Below are positions 11,696-22,534 of a stretch of DNA of 64,000 nucleotides, in pieces. Position numbers and translations under genes: made by a program. The notes beneath the pieces were generated by a model. It did no database searches and was not told the origin of the DNA. It was given only the letters and a program-made list of their open reading frames with translations. The DNA is taken from the NCBI GenBank assembly GCA_036346375.1, contig CM070512.1, positions 40,284,466-40,348,465 on the forward strand. Reading direction: 5' to 3'. Position 1 is the stretch's first letter; every line of letters starts with the position of its first letter. This DNA is from Guadua angustifolia (Eukaryota; Streptophyta; Magnoliopsida; Poales; Poaceae).

Positions 11696-12192
11696 TGTGG
11701 AGTATATGGACCCGGGTATTCTGCATGGCAGGTCGTGAGGACCACCCGGGAGGGGGTAGGCCAAGCCGAGTACATGAAGATGGATATTGCCCAAGAGGCA
11801 GGCTGCCATGCGCAGCAAGGAAACCTAGAAGATAGAAACCGACCCTGCTTAAGGGAGGATACAATTGTAATCCTATCCGCTATCATATTAAACGGATAAG
11901 GAAATAGATATAATCTCCACCTTGTAACTGATTAGGACTCTCCCTTGTAACCGCCCTCCTCCGCTATATAAAGGGGGGTGGGGGAGAAGGGGAGAAGACC
12001 AGGAGACGACAGGGAGAACATCTCATCAGCAATCAGCTAGCCACATATAATTCCAGAGCACAGGACTAGGGTATTATCTCCACCGTGAGAGCCCGAACCT
12101 GTATACATCGGGTGTTCTTGTGCTACCATCGAAGTTTGGGTCCGTAGCAGTAGCCCCTTTTCATTATTGTTTCAGAATAAACGCCGTCGACA
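11696..12192 (+). repeat. 3' LTR of the non-autonomous Tat element
   Basis: Starts TGTGGAGTATATGG, has TATATAAAGG at 11965, and ends CGCCGTCGACA. Pairs with 8582-9058. Confidence 0.8.
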
Positions 12193-12817
12193 GATCAAGG
12201 GTTTAGACTTTTGCAAAATAAAACTTGGGATGGATGGTAGGTTGCCATGAAAGGTTGAATCTTGACTTAGGACTGGAAACTTGGTTTACTTGAGAAATGC
12301 TAAACCTATCTAAAACTGTTATTTGTTTTTACTGTCTTTTCAATCTATATACCGTACTTGTTCATAAATGCTGCTTTACTACAAATGAACCTCTTAGCCT
12401 TCCTTTGGATAAGCCTTGCATATAGTTATGTTAGAATTGCATTCTGTGCACAACTTGTTGAGTACTTTATGTACTCACCCTTGCCTACAACAACATCACC
12501 AGTGCTGAAGAAGGTGTACCATGAAGAGACGAATGTTTAGGGTGCGAGCCTTGTCAGTTGCCTGTGGTATACTGAGGGGTTATCTACGTCTTCATTTCCG
12601 CTATAGTTCAATTGGTTGTTCAGCCTTGTGAGGCATTATTAAGTAAGTTGACCATAAGGCCATTCAACTAGTAATATTTAATAGATAATGTCTTTTATCT
12701 TATTTCCGCTATGTATGATTGTGATATTCACTAATGTTGAGCCTGTGTGCACTAGCATGATCCTGGACTAGTACAGTATACACAGAGGGTCCGAATTTGC
12801 ATATTCGGGTCCCGACA

Positions 12818-13370
12818 CATCATATCCAAAAGGTCAAATCTTTAAGTGGCAAATGGACAGTCAAATTTGACTAGACAGATCATCCTCTTGTACTATTGGG
12901 AGAGGTCGATTCAAGGCTAGTTTTTGTCCATTTGCCACTTAAAGATTTGACCTTTGGATATGATGCCACTTGAGCCATTGAAATATGGGACCGTATGAGT
13001 CAATGAAATGTTGGTCCAAGGGCAATTTTACGAAGCCACATATTTAAAGTGGCAAATAACCAAATTTCTCCCCCAAATGGCATCATATCCAAAAGGTCAA
13101 ATCTTTAAGTGGCAAATGGACAAAAAAGCCTTCGAAATGCGACCTCTCCCAATAGTACAAAGAGGATGATCCTGTCTAGTCGGAGAGGTCGTATTTCGAA
13201 GGCTTTTTTGTCCATTTGCCACTTAAAGATTTGACCTTTTGGATATGATGCCATTTGAGCCAATGAAATATGGGACCGTATGAGCCAATGAAATATAGGT
13301 CCAGTGGCAATTTTGCGAAGCCATTTGTTTAAAGTGACGAATAACCAAATCTCTCCCCCAAACTATGGAC
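12818..13370 (+). repeat. Two tandem hairpin units, about 263-bp period
   Basis: Unit A (12818-13080) and unit B (13081-about 13370) each consist of a hairpin followed by a tail. The hairpin arms run from CATCATATCC through AAGTGGCAAATGGACA and its reverse complement. Hairpin A is about 12818-12967 and hairpin B 13079-13252, where the arms reach about 70 bp each around a 30-35-bp loop. The tails (GAAATATGGGACCGTATGAG and following) are direct copies. No transposase gene or clear target duplication is present. This could be a MITE dimer or a folded-transcript locus. Confidence 0.8.
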
Positions 13371-14036
13371 GGATCATCCGGCTCAGGAATAAATCACGCC
13401 GATGTACGACGCCTCAGAGAAATCGTTGGAACCGTCTGTGGAAATTCCTAACCCCTAAAATCTCTAGGCAGGAGATCGAATTGCTCCGCCCATCCAAAGC
13501 GGCAAAGCCAAATTTCCCCCATCGACACCTCCACGCCGCCACCCTCGGTGACATCCCCTCAGGCTCGCGCCTTCGACAACCGTTCCGGCGCGCTCGGTGA
13601 CCTCTCCGCGGGCTCGCGCCTACGACTACCATCCGCCGCGCCGTCGCCCCCTTCGTCCACGTCGCCTCTCTCGGTGACCTCTCCGTGGCCTCGCTCCTCC
13701 AACGAACTTTTCACCGGGTCGTCAACTACCGAAGCCCCAATTCCCCTGCTGACACCGCCTCGCTCGGCCTAGCAAGGCAAGTGCATCCGACCACCCTTAT
13801 ATCTTGTTATCGTTAGAAAAAGTTTCGAAGATATGTCTAAAGTAGATGGTGATTGATAGAGCAATTCTTGCTCGTAAGTTCCAAAGATGAGTATCGCACC
13901 AACATAGAGCAATTCTTTTGAGATATCATAAGTAGTTATTAATAAAATCGAAGTTGAAGTTGGAGTTACCAAAGTTTGTGGAGTCGGTTTCGATGGACAT
14001 ATGAATACTCTACGGATAGTTTCATAGCCCTGCACT
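13371..14036 (+). other. No recognisable gene; GC-rich segment at 13480-13770
   Basis: A GC-rich segment of short imperfect repeats (CTCGGTGACATCCCCTC / CTCGGTGACCTCTCC, ending in GGCTCGCGCC) resembles the leader or first exon of a grass gene but has no recognisable domain. The remainder, up to the ankyrin pseudogene, shows nothing identifiable. Confidence 0.35.
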
Positions 14037-14039
14037 TGT

Positions 14040-14515
14040 GACTACAAAAGATGATGATGATTGTCGTGCAAATAGCGGAGCGATCTCAGTTCTTCAATGG
14101 GTGCGAAGTTTAATAAAACCGTCAGGCGAGGTACATCAACCACTCATTGCGATGGTGGTGTTACAAAGACTTCACATGGCGGCTTTGAATGGTCATTTTG
14201 ATTGCATGCAATTGTTGATTGACTTAGGTGCAAATGTCTCACCGCTTCATTTTCCTACGGCACTATGGCAAATTTCATAGGAGCGGCACTCCTTTGCATT
14301 ATGCATTGTTGGTGGGGAAGTCCGAGTGTTGCCGCCATTTACATTAAAAGGTGCTAGCAGTCGACACTCAATCGCAATGGGTGGCTTCCCATTAATGTTG
14401 CTAGGATATTTGGATGTCATTGCTTGGAGCCATTACTTTCTCCAAATTCACACTCAAGTATCCCTGTATTTCAGCCATCAAGTTATTTGTTTTGCAGCTA
14501 TTGCAAGTAGCCCAA
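14040..14515 (+). pseudogene. Ankyrin-repeat pseudogene fragment, XB3/XBOS36-like
   Basis: The translation contains LHMAALNGHFDCMQLLIDLG (about 14173-14232), an ankyrin repeat matching what I know of rice XBOS36-type proteins (XB3-family RING E3 ligases with N-terminal ankyrin repeats). Upstream, DCRANSG and then AKFN, DGGVT appear in alternating frames. Downstream, GWLPINVARIFG and LEPLLSPNSHSSIPVFQPS appear in yet another frame and stop in TAG near 14510. At least three frame changes and the lack of the RING domain show that this is a decayed fragment. Exon-like segments are contiguous, so capture as DNA or as a processed copy are both possible. The family assignment is strong; the exact parent gene is from memory. 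Confidence 0.75.
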
Positions 14516-14859
14516 TGGAAGGATACATATGGCTGGATATTGCACATGCATGGGAAACCATAGGAGACAGTATATGTTGGTACAGTTAGTGGTGCATCAC
14601 AAGATTATACCATACAATGGTGGAGATTGGTGCAAGAAGGAAGTTTATGATTCTCACACTAGATTGGCATTTTTGATGCAGTTGCTTGTCATTGAGAAAG
14701 AATTTCCATGGGATCCTGGTGACGAAAACTATTTGCTTTTCAAGTTCAACTTTCTGAAAATGATTTTGGCAATGGCAAGAACAACTGGCATAGCTTGCAT
14801 GGGCTTGATATTAAGTAAGACTTGCAGTTACCATGGATCTATAGTTTGTAGTCATCGGC
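14516..14859 (+). other. Unassigned segment with an open frame
   Basis: A frame of 156 codons (14529-14999) crosses this stretch. It has no recognisable domain and runs on into a chromovirus tail in the wrong frame, so I do not regard it as a gene. Confidence 0.3.
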
Positions 14860-15112
14860 TTGGGGGCAAGCCGCATTTCAACGGGAGGGGAATGTCATGG
14901 ATTGCAAGGGCTTGGATGGGCTGCAACGTAGATGGGCTTGGATGGTTAGCTGGGGATATAAAAGAGACAAAGAGAATGCGCATAAGGATCGCACGGTAAG
15001 AAAAGGCATATTACTCTTCCTCTCATTACCTGCTCTCCTCGCTTCTTCTTCCCCGTCTAAATCATCCTCTGTTCTTCCCCAATCCTCCTAGATACTTGGT
15101 AATTTGTACTCA
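14860..15112 (+). mobile_element. Chromovirus 3' end: integrase tail, polypurine tract and LTR start
   Basis: One frame reads AWGQAAFQREGNVM (about 14861-14902), which is the standard C-terminal tail of Reina/Tekay-like integrases (compare AWGQADSAEGGG in the element at 37143-42706). A GGGAGGGGAA tract immediately precedes TGTCATGG at 14894, a plausible LTR start, and GATATAAAAGAG follows as a TATA-like box at about 14955. The right edge is unclear. It is a short remnant. Confidence 0.5.
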
Positions 15113-18100
15113 GAGATAGCAGGACCATAACAGTTTATTAGCTTTTCAATGGCTTCTCTTGCCTTACTGTCATGGCCCCAAATTTTGAATTCGTTTCATG
15201 CGGCTAACATTAGCGCCAACCAAGTTTTGGCCGCAATTGAGATCAACTTCCGACTTCAGTGAGTATCCTAAACTGCCGCTTAGAAGAATTTCCAAACTTA
15301 ACAAAAATTAAGAGCTAAAAATTCCGGGGACTTAGCCATTCTCATTCCTCACTAGTGGGGTCAAGGGAGCTCAATACACCAAAGAAATGGGGGGGGCATA
15401 GCAAACCAAATCAGCACATGCTTTCATTTCCTGGTTTCCCCACCCACTGGCCTCCTCACCCCTTCACTCCAACCTCCCCAACCAAAGCCAGCACAAGCAG
15501 CACCTCCAACTCCTTCCTGGCGCCTCCTCTCCCTCGGCTCCCTGGTGGCGCCTCCTCTCAGCACCTCCCAAGCCGGCCTCCCTCCTCCAAGTGCAGCTCC
15601 TCCTCTCCCACCTCCACTCCCTTGAGGTGAGGCTCTCCCTAGGGTTAGGGTTTAGTGTTTCCTGGTTTTGGGGGCAGCAATGGTGGAGTTGGGGGCTATG
15701 GTGAGTAGAGATTTGGGACTTGGATGGAAAATAACCAATCTAGGGTTTGGAGCAAAGTTCTGAATTTTTGAGCAGATTTCGTAGCTACTGTTTTGGGTTA
15801 ATTTGAGCAAGTTCCGAGCATCTCCTGCTAGGCTGGCTGTAGAGAAAGTTGTGGGTAATAAAATTATCTTTCATTTTCAACTAGAATCACTCAATTTCAT
15901 TAACCCAGCTGAAAGTTATGATGATTTTAGTGCGTGCTGCTCTGAAATGCTGAAAATGTGGAACTGAAACTTGGGCTGCGAATTAAAATTAGTTAGAGGC
16001 CGAATTAGAATAAAATTTTGCCTGAGAAGTTGTAGGAAATTTCTTGTAGATTGTAAAAATGTCATCCTTTACTCAATTCCATTAAGTATAGCAATTTATA
16101 TGATGAAATTTGTGCATGCTGTTCTGAAACTCTGAAACTTCTGAACACTGAATCTGTTCTCTGTTCCTGGCCGAACTGGGAATTCTCTGTGTAGAATCTG
16201 GGTGATTGGCCAAAGCTAAGTGGTAGGTTTATGTCTTGTGGTCGTCTAGGATCTGAGTTTGCTCAATTTGATTAAGTGATCAAAAAGTTATGGCCATTTG
16301 TATCAATGCTGTCCTGAAACCTGTTTTGCTGAAAATTCAGACTTTGGGGCTGAAATTCAGGGTTGGGTTGAGGGCTTTAATTCCATTTTCTAGATGTGTT
16401 GCACTGTTTGAACTGTCATGGGGGGAATGCATTTTGTATTTTATTTCATATGCATCGCATGCATCTCATTTACATGCATTGTGATCGTGTAGAGAACGAA
16501 AACACGGAGGTTGACGCGGCGGTGACCGAGGGGGTTACCGGAGAGGCGATTGTCATTGAGAATCCGGCAGAAGCTCAAGGCAAGCACCTAAGCATTTTCA
16601 ACCTTATATAATTGTATTTTGGCGAATAAATTGCTTATTGGATGATTATGTCTTGCATTAGGAATTGAAATGTGGGATAGGGTTAGAACCTACTTGTTGC
16701 ACATACATTCATTGTTAATTGTTGAAAATCTTCCTTGGAGCTAGTGTATGGGTAATTATAATGTGTCCATACTTAGTTTGCTTAGATGTCGGGTATGGAC
16801 CAAGTGGTGGATGGCTCCATCACTTGAGATTAATTACTTCACTCTAATGGGTTGCAATTGGTTATAATTATGATTTGAAATGGAAAACTTGAGACCAAGG
16901 CGAGAGGTTGGATCATTCGGTGTGGAGACTCAAATGTTGTAGTCTCGCTTTGTGTTGGTTAAGGACCGATCCGTTGTTTGCCAAGTTGATCGAGCACCCT
17001 TGTTGATCGTGATGCCCGATATAATGGTACGGTAATCCACCCTTTCATGGTATACTACTCGATGGGTCATGCCCTCATGCGATTGGACGTGGTTGAGGGC
17101 GAGGTTTAAGCCTCTCTCGAGGGCTAAGCGAGGCTTGAGCCGCTCGAGGAGGTTGCTAGGTGCTCGGGCCGCATGAGGATGGTTCAACGAGTAGATATGG
17201 ATGGGAGGAGGGTTGACATGAGGTTCCTTGTGGCACATGTCGTGCGATTGATGATCCCCGCAGGGTGAATAAGCGATTCGAATTGCCGCGCTCTCGGATA
17301 TGAGCACGCTTGTATCATCCGACACTTCAACGTAGTAATAACTTAAATTGAAACTAGTTGGTATACTTGATGTTGATACTTGTTTATGCTATTACTTGCT
17401 CTCTTTAATATTTAATTTCAGATTTCACTCTAGCAATAGGTGCTGTCCATAAATGCTAAAAACTTGAAATTTGTGTAGTTGAATACGATTATGCAACAAA
17501 GTAAGCTTTTCCGCACTTTTACCTTAAGCTTATACCTTGCTACATCCAAATACATATTCTTTCGAGTCAGTCATATATGGACCACGGGTAAGTCTTGCGA
17601 GTACCTTCTATACTCATGCTTCTGCTTTGCGGTTTTCAGGTGAGGACCTCGACGGGTGTGAGTTCTGTCCATACTGCTTCTCGGTGGTCGGGCAAGGCAC
17701 CGAGTAAAAGCTAGCTCAACGATAAATGCCCGTATGTTCAAGGCGGGACACTTCCGGAGATGTCTTACTTTTGGTTTAATTTGGTGGTTGTGCGTTCATT
17801 TTGTTGTATAGTTAGCTTTCAAACTTGTTAAGGTTATGTTTAATCACTTGGCTATTTCTGATGTTGAACTTTAATGTACCGCCATGTTTAACTCATGTCT
17901 GGGTTGTTACTTATATGCATGTCTGTTTTTATTGTGGTTGTAGTTGTGATATATTTGTTTAGTTATTTGTTTCTTATGCTCGCTGAGTGGATGTCCGTGA
18001 TTTAGGAGCATCATACCGAAATTTTGTAGAATTTACGAGTCTAAGCGAGGACCTTGTGTTTAATCTGCTTTTGTGAGTCTTATCTGTTGTTGTTAGTTCT

Positions 18101-18650
18101 TGCCTTGTGTGGTTGTGCGGTTTGTCTTTGTGCGTTGGTTTTCAGCTTGTTTTGTTGTGCTTCCACGCTATGCGGTTTGGTCGTAAAGTTTTGGGTTCGT
18201 TCCCTTTAGGCTAATTGAATTGATATAGCAATGGAAACCGGTATGCGGGGCGATCCTGGGTGAGCTTGGTCGCATACTAGGAGAATACTGGGATTGTTGT
18301 CGAGCTATTCGAATGGGTTCATTGTTGTCCTAATTGGGCTTGGGTGTTAGCACTGTGAGCACCATCGGTGATCCATTGCTAGCCTCCAAATCCGATGAGG
18401 GCGACCGGGCATTCGAATAACTCAAGGACGGTCTGGGCGGCTCCTCACACTTACCAGGAATGAGCAGTTTTGCTGCAGAATTAGTAGTATTTTTTGGACT
18501 AATTACTAGTCCAAAATTTCTGTTAATGCCAAAGATGCTAATTACTTTTGTAATGACAATTGGAATGATATTAACTCCTATTTATTTATTATCTATGTTA
18601 CACCAGATGTTCTATGGATACAAGCTATTTCATGTTCCAAACGCAAATTT
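15113..18650 (+). pseudogene. ndhD: Plastid-derived ndhD fragment (NUPT), split by a solo LTR
   Basis: Positions 18450-18650 translate to PGMSSFAAELVVFFGLITSP and LLMPKMLITF, then MILTPIYLLSML and FYGYKLFHVPNANL, the C-terminal part of the plastid NADH dehydrogenase subunit NdhD. Just left of the inserted LTR, 15143-15167 encodes FSMASLAL, the residues that directly precede PGMSS in NdhD, so the plastid fragment continues across the insertion. Left limit about 15113, right limit about 18650. This is a nuclear copy of plastid DNA with no start and no function; the plastid gene encodes a membrane subunit of the thylakoid NDH complex. Confidence 0.9.
15168..18449 (+). mobile_element. Solo LTR, 3282 bp, with perfect CTTAC target duplication
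   Basis: The LTR runs from TGTCATGGCCCC (15168) to GGCTCCTCACA (18449). The flanking five bases are CTTAC on both sides (15163-15167 and 18450-18454). No internal coding region is present, so unequal recombination between two LTRs has removed the body. Internal motifs (GAGTACCTTCTATACTC near 17600, GTTTTCAGGTGAGGAC near 17635) resemble the 3' part of long Ty3/gypsy LTRs such as Atlantys. The family name is uncertain; the boundaries are firm. Confidence 0.85.
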
Positions 18651-18768
18651 AGTTAGCCGATGCTTATTCCTTAGATACCGTCATTGTTTCTTCTCTGAGA
18701 AAAGAAGTTGATGACCCGTAGGCCTTCCACCTCCACGCGGCACAACTGTAAATATTAATAGGCTCAAA

Positions 18769-19086
18769 TTGATGTCATTGCAACTGTTTTGTAGTAAGAT
18801 GGGAGATAAGAATTGCTCGCCAGAAGGCGCAGAAGAGGAGCTCGCTTGGCAGAGCTCGATGGTAATACACCGCATTGCAAGAGGAGGGCGATGCCGAAGG
18901 CAGCAAGACTTGGCCGAGAAGGATGATGCAGCCACGCGATCGAAAGAACACCGAGCCCATCGTTGTCCTTGGGCGGTGATGGTTAAATCGTCATCGCATA
19001 AGAGCCCTAGCCAGTTCCATGCCCACGACCGTAACGACAACGTGGGGAAATCGACTCCGACTACGATCCCAATGAAGAGGTATTAA
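18769..19086 (+). pseudogene. Possible 5' exon of the CACTA gene
   Basis: A 105-codon frame rich in charged residues lies upstream of the recognisable CACTA coding segment, on the same strand. I recognise no domain. It is included because of its position only. Confidence 0.25.
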
Positions 19087-19144
19087 GAAGAGTGAGCTTG
19101 TTTTATTTGTAGCTTGGCGTGGACATAATTGTATTTCCTTATGT

Positions 19145-19786
19145 TTGCGTATTCCTCGTGTTTATTTCTATGAAGAGGCGGAAAGGCGATCACGCCGACT
19201 AGCTGCGATTCAAGAGGTAATTGAAGATACCTCCGGGCATGTTCCTGTGGATTCCTTTGCTGCAACAACCATGACCTCGCATAAACGAAAATGGGGGAAC
19301 GAAGTAGGAACAAGTTCTGCAAAGGACTTGGTATATCACGAGGTCGGTCCTTTAGAGAGCCCTTAGCACCTCGTGAGGCACTATCCAAGTTCAAATAGCT
19401 GCGGCCGTCTTGTCAAGGACAATGTTTCCATCACGATTGATAACTGGACAAAGGTGGCCGACGCGACAAAGGCGCACCTATGGACCGAGTTGGAGAAAAT
19501 CATAAGGTTCCCCCCAGAGTATGAGGCCATCGCTAAGAAGAATGCCTTGGACGTGATGGGGAAGAGCTTCCGGAACAGGAGGTATGAGCTGAACAAGTAC
19601 TTTGTGAAGACGGAGCGACACCATTCCGTAAATATGGAAAAATCACCTTGGGTGAATGGGCGGAGTTTGTCCTGCAGAAGACCACAATCGGCCGTAGCAT
19701 TGAGCGAGGTGTACAAGATTGCCCTGAAGAAGAACAAGTACCCCATCACCAGGCACAGTGGGTATGCCCCTAAGATTGTTGAGTAG
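19145..19786 (+). pseudogene. CACTA Transposase_24-like (En/Spm) fragment
   Basis: Two frames in the same phase (19145-19366 and 19373-19786) are separated by an in-frame TAG at 19364-19366. The second contains VSITIDNWTKVADATK, LWTELEKIIRFPPEYE and a FRNRRYELNKYFVK segment, the pattern of the plant En/Spm Transposase_24 (Ptta/En_Spm) domain. After about 19620 the expected YGKITLGEWAEFVLQKT continues in another frame (about 19632-19685), showing a frameshift. The family's function is not well defined; the copy is inactive. Confidence 0.75.
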
Positions 19787-20291
19787 AGGAGTAAAGAAGA
19801 AGAGGAAGCCCGTCTGGGATAGAGAACCCATTGACGAGTCAGAGCGAAGCGAGGCGTAAAGTGGGTCCTAGCTCGCCAACCCAATAGCAAGAAGGGTCGC
19901 AAAGCATGGTGGACCCTATGGTCTGGAAGTTTCGGCCAAAAGCTGTGAAGATCTCATACGAGCAAGCGGAGGATCTTTCGTGCGAGATAGGAGAATGACG
20001 ACCTAACGACGGCGTTGGGAACCAAGGAACACCTGTGTCGCTTTTCGTGGTGTCTCAAGTCGAGTGGGCTTCAAGCATGGGTTCGGAATATCAAGACCAA
20101 TACAAGTCGCGTCAAAGATATAAGAGGACCATGGTCGATACAATAAGACAACCGGTCCAACAAGAGTTTTAAGACTATGGGAAGAGAAGGAGGCGTAAAG
20201 GGCGTTACAAAGCGCGATCGGATGACAACTTGAGCCCGCCAGATCCGAGTAGCGTCGGGTCCGCACCAATCCCAACGCCGATATCCTGTGG

Positions 20292-20588
20292 ATGATATCA
20301 CAGAGGCAACCAAGTGCAAGCTCAGGCACATCCGGAGAAAGGGGCTTGGTCGCCGAGCTTATGCGGAGGGCATGGCATATCCGCACCGTGATACACAACC
20401 AACTCCGTCTGTTTGGTCACGCAAAGGTGCAAGTGGACATCGTGCTTGTTCCGCGGCCTTGGCTTGTGGAAGCTACCATTCAGCACTTCGATGATGTAGA
20501 GACCATCCAAGATGCAATTGGGTCATTTATTGTATGGCCCAAGGAAGATATTGCATTGATACAAGAGAGGTCGAGACGCCAAAGCTGA
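20292..20588 (+). pseudogene. CACTA ORF fragment downstream of the Transposase_24 segment
   Basis: The 98-codon frame holds FDDVETIQDAIGSFIVWPKE, which corresponds to the EGIETLGDAVNNFILWPRKDI-type segment of grass CACTA proteins that follows Transposase_24. The upstream part is in disagreeing frames. Confidence 0.6.
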
Positions 20589-20649
20589 GAAGTCAAGACA
20601 TCCTACCTCTTCCAAAATTGCCTACACCATAAACCGCATCTTCTCCGCC

Positions 20650-20850
20650 AATAAGCGCCTTCACCACAACGCGCATCTTCTCCATTGTCGGCGCCTTCAC
20701 CACAATACAAGATCTTCTCGCCGTTGGCGCCTTCACCACACAAGCATCTTCTCCGCCACAGCCTTCACCACAAATACAAGATCTCTGTTGCCGGTGCCTT
20801 CACCACAGTGCGCATCTCCGTCGCCGGTGCCTTGTGCACCGCATGCATCA
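20650..20850 (+). repeat. In-gene tandem repeat of about 36 bp
   Basis: GCCTTCACCAC-type units start at 20657, 20693, 20729, 20761, 20796 and 20829 (spacings 36, 36, 32, 35, 33). The 36-bp period equals 12 codons and would encode a proline/serine-rich repeat, as is usual between the domains of CACTA proteins. The indels have broken the frame. Confidence 0.75.
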
Positions 20851-21250
20851 CCTCCATTGCCCCAACCGTCACAACGCGCCTCATCTTCGGTGATGTTGTT
20901 GATTGCAAAGAAAAACAAAGAAGTAGATTGCAATCAATGGAGTACCACCAAGTCAAACAAGAGTGCCAACTCCACTCGGGTACAGACCATGCCTTCACTA
21001 GAGACTTATGAGAATGGCAAGCCATTTCTCCCCATGGAGCAGATCAACAAAGGACCATGGGAGTTGAAGAGATTCCATGACTGGTACTTGAGGGCATCTC
21101 GTCTTGGGGTGAAGGGCATTCAAGCCGCCGTCCCTCCAGATATCTACAAACACGAGGATACTCACTACGTGCCGATCGATTTTGGTGACTTGCAACAGAT
21201 GTTCCATTTTGGAAAACTCGACATCAACATGATCGGATGTGGTGCACGTA
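20788..21250 (+). pseudogene. CACTA ORF segment with a KRFHDWYLRAS motif
   Basis: The frame contains GKPFLPMEQINKGPWELKRF followed by HDWYLRASRLGVK and later DFGDLQQMFHFGKLDINMI. This matches the conserved block (KPFLP, PWEMRRFHEWYMRAS, IDFQDIHALYRLDKLDV) upstream of the Ulp1-like region in grass CACTA proteins. The frame from 21250 on looks intronic. Confidence 0.75.
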
Positions 21251-21475
21251 AGTTGGCCATTGACCTACATTTTCATTGTTATATCGGCTCTTGCATAGCA
21301 AGTGCCGATATAACAAATTATAACGAGATATCATTATATTGCATTACGATAGCATAATAAAGAAAACCCCAAATGTATAGCAGTTGAGTGCTAAGTTGAG
21401 TTCCTCTTTATAGTATTGGCTTGTTAGATCATTCAAAAATTGGCAGAATCCTTATAATTTTCACTAAATCGTAAG

Positions 21476-21889
21476 TTGGCCGATTTTAGTGGTTTTTTCC
21501 TTTTAAATAAAGTTAACTTCTGCCAAATCTGTCGAACAAGATGCATTTTGCCAAAATCTGATATTTGCCAAAATGTCATGTTTCCCAGCATTCAACATAT
21601 AAATTGGCGCATTGACCATTGTCTTTTGTGTAGAATGCAATATACCGATGCTAAAAAGATAGGAAAACGTGTCGGGTTCCTTGAACCCGCACGGATTAGC
21701 CAGCCGAGCTTAAGAGCTGTACTCAATGAAAAGGCGTTGAAGGATAAGGGGATGACGGAAACAGAGATAGAAGAAAAGCGACAGTCCCTGACCCGAGATC
21801 GCCAAGTAGATGTGGGGCTATACATATCAAAAGCAATGCTCAAGATGCAAGACAAGGACGTCATAATGGCTCCCTACAATTTTAAGTAA
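21476..21889 (+). pseudogene. CACTA Ulp1-region exon
   Basis: From about 21630 the frame encodes CRMQYTDAKKIGKRVGFLEP, then a helix-rich segment (KDKGMTETEIEEKRQSL) and DVIMAPYNF at its end. This is the stretch preceding the C48/Ulp1-like cysteine peptidase domain in CACTA-encoded proteins. The following WILLVI peptidase block is absent, so the peptidase core is interrupted or lost. Confidence 0.75.
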
Positions 21890-22534
21890 TCTTCTCATTC
21901 GTCAATCGTTGCTAAAAGTTTAGTTTGCACCATAATCACTCGTGAAACTTACATAAGTTTTTCGCGGCGATCACTTCATTTGTTTTATCTTTGTGCAAGC
22001 GTAGTAGATATATGGTCGCTGACTCATCCGTAACCCCATCGGAATCTTACAATGAATTCACCCGTGTCTTAAATGCGTAAGAAATATATATACACAAACA
22101 TACATAACATAACGTAATTTGTTTTATGATATGATAGTTACTTGTTGTTGTTGACATTCGAGTAGGGCATTCAAGAATTACACGAGCAAAAAAAAGGGGG
22201 GCAACATGATCCTGCGAAGGGGTCAAATAAGATGCTTTGCTATGTCCACCCATGGGTAAGGAGACACTTGTAATGCTTCAACGTAATTGCACTAGTAAGG
22301 AAGGGTATTACCAACTGTATTAATTCCATACATTATTATTTGATTTGAAGTGCCACAAGCAACCTCCGTGTAGTGTTCTTTGTGGATACTACGTCTCACG
22401 AAGTTCCTCAGATCAGCGGAGGTATGTATAACCCCGTGACGTAAGCCTATACAAATTGGTGATTCAAGATTATTTATTGTCCGATTCTCGATTTCACTAT
22501 TGTTTAACCTCTTTATTGCCTACTTTATTATCGC

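Larger units (their letters stand above)
8582..12192 (+). mobile_element. Non-autonomous Tat-type LTR retrotransposon
   Basis: Two related direct LTRs of about 475 and 497 bp flank 2.6 kb with no gag or pol. After the 5' LTR comes GTTAGCGCGCCGGTAGGG, close to the Tat primer-binding stretch GTTGGCGCGCCAGGTAGGGG; before the 3' LTR is a CCTCGGGGCTA polypurine-like tract. The internal region holds a large 41-bp tandem repeat instead of genes. This is the plan of LARD-like elements that use proteins from autonomous relatives (rice Dasheng with RIRE2 is the known precedent). It lies within a Tekay-like LTR in the same orientation. A target duplication is not clear (GATTA left, GATCA right). Confidence 0.75.
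6936..12819 (+). mobile_element. Tekay-like LTR, plus strand, interrupted by 8582-12192
   Basis: Two blocks of one LTR flank a younger insertion: about 6936-8581 and 12193-12819. Part 7690-8130 is the inverted match of 23427-23860; both contain blocks such as CAACGATATTGAATTGTTGA and GGAGCAAGTGGCAAGGGC. Near 12455-12480 is the GAGTACTTTATGTACTCACC motif seen near the 3' end of Tekay/RIRE3-like LTRs. The right edge is taken at CCCGACACA (12819). The 5' start TGTAACATCCC is absent, so the left end is truncated. No primer binding site follows the right edge. Confidence 0.65.

Noticed and set aside
14529..14999. 156-codon frame
   Set aside because: It enters the chromovirus tail in the wrong frame and shows no domain.
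15355..15630. Serine/proline-rich 91-codon frame
   Set aside because: Lies inside the solo LTR and has low-complexity composition.
18450..18711. Functional membrane protein gene
   Set aside because: It is a fragment of plastid ndhD without start or correct end, not a nuclear gene.
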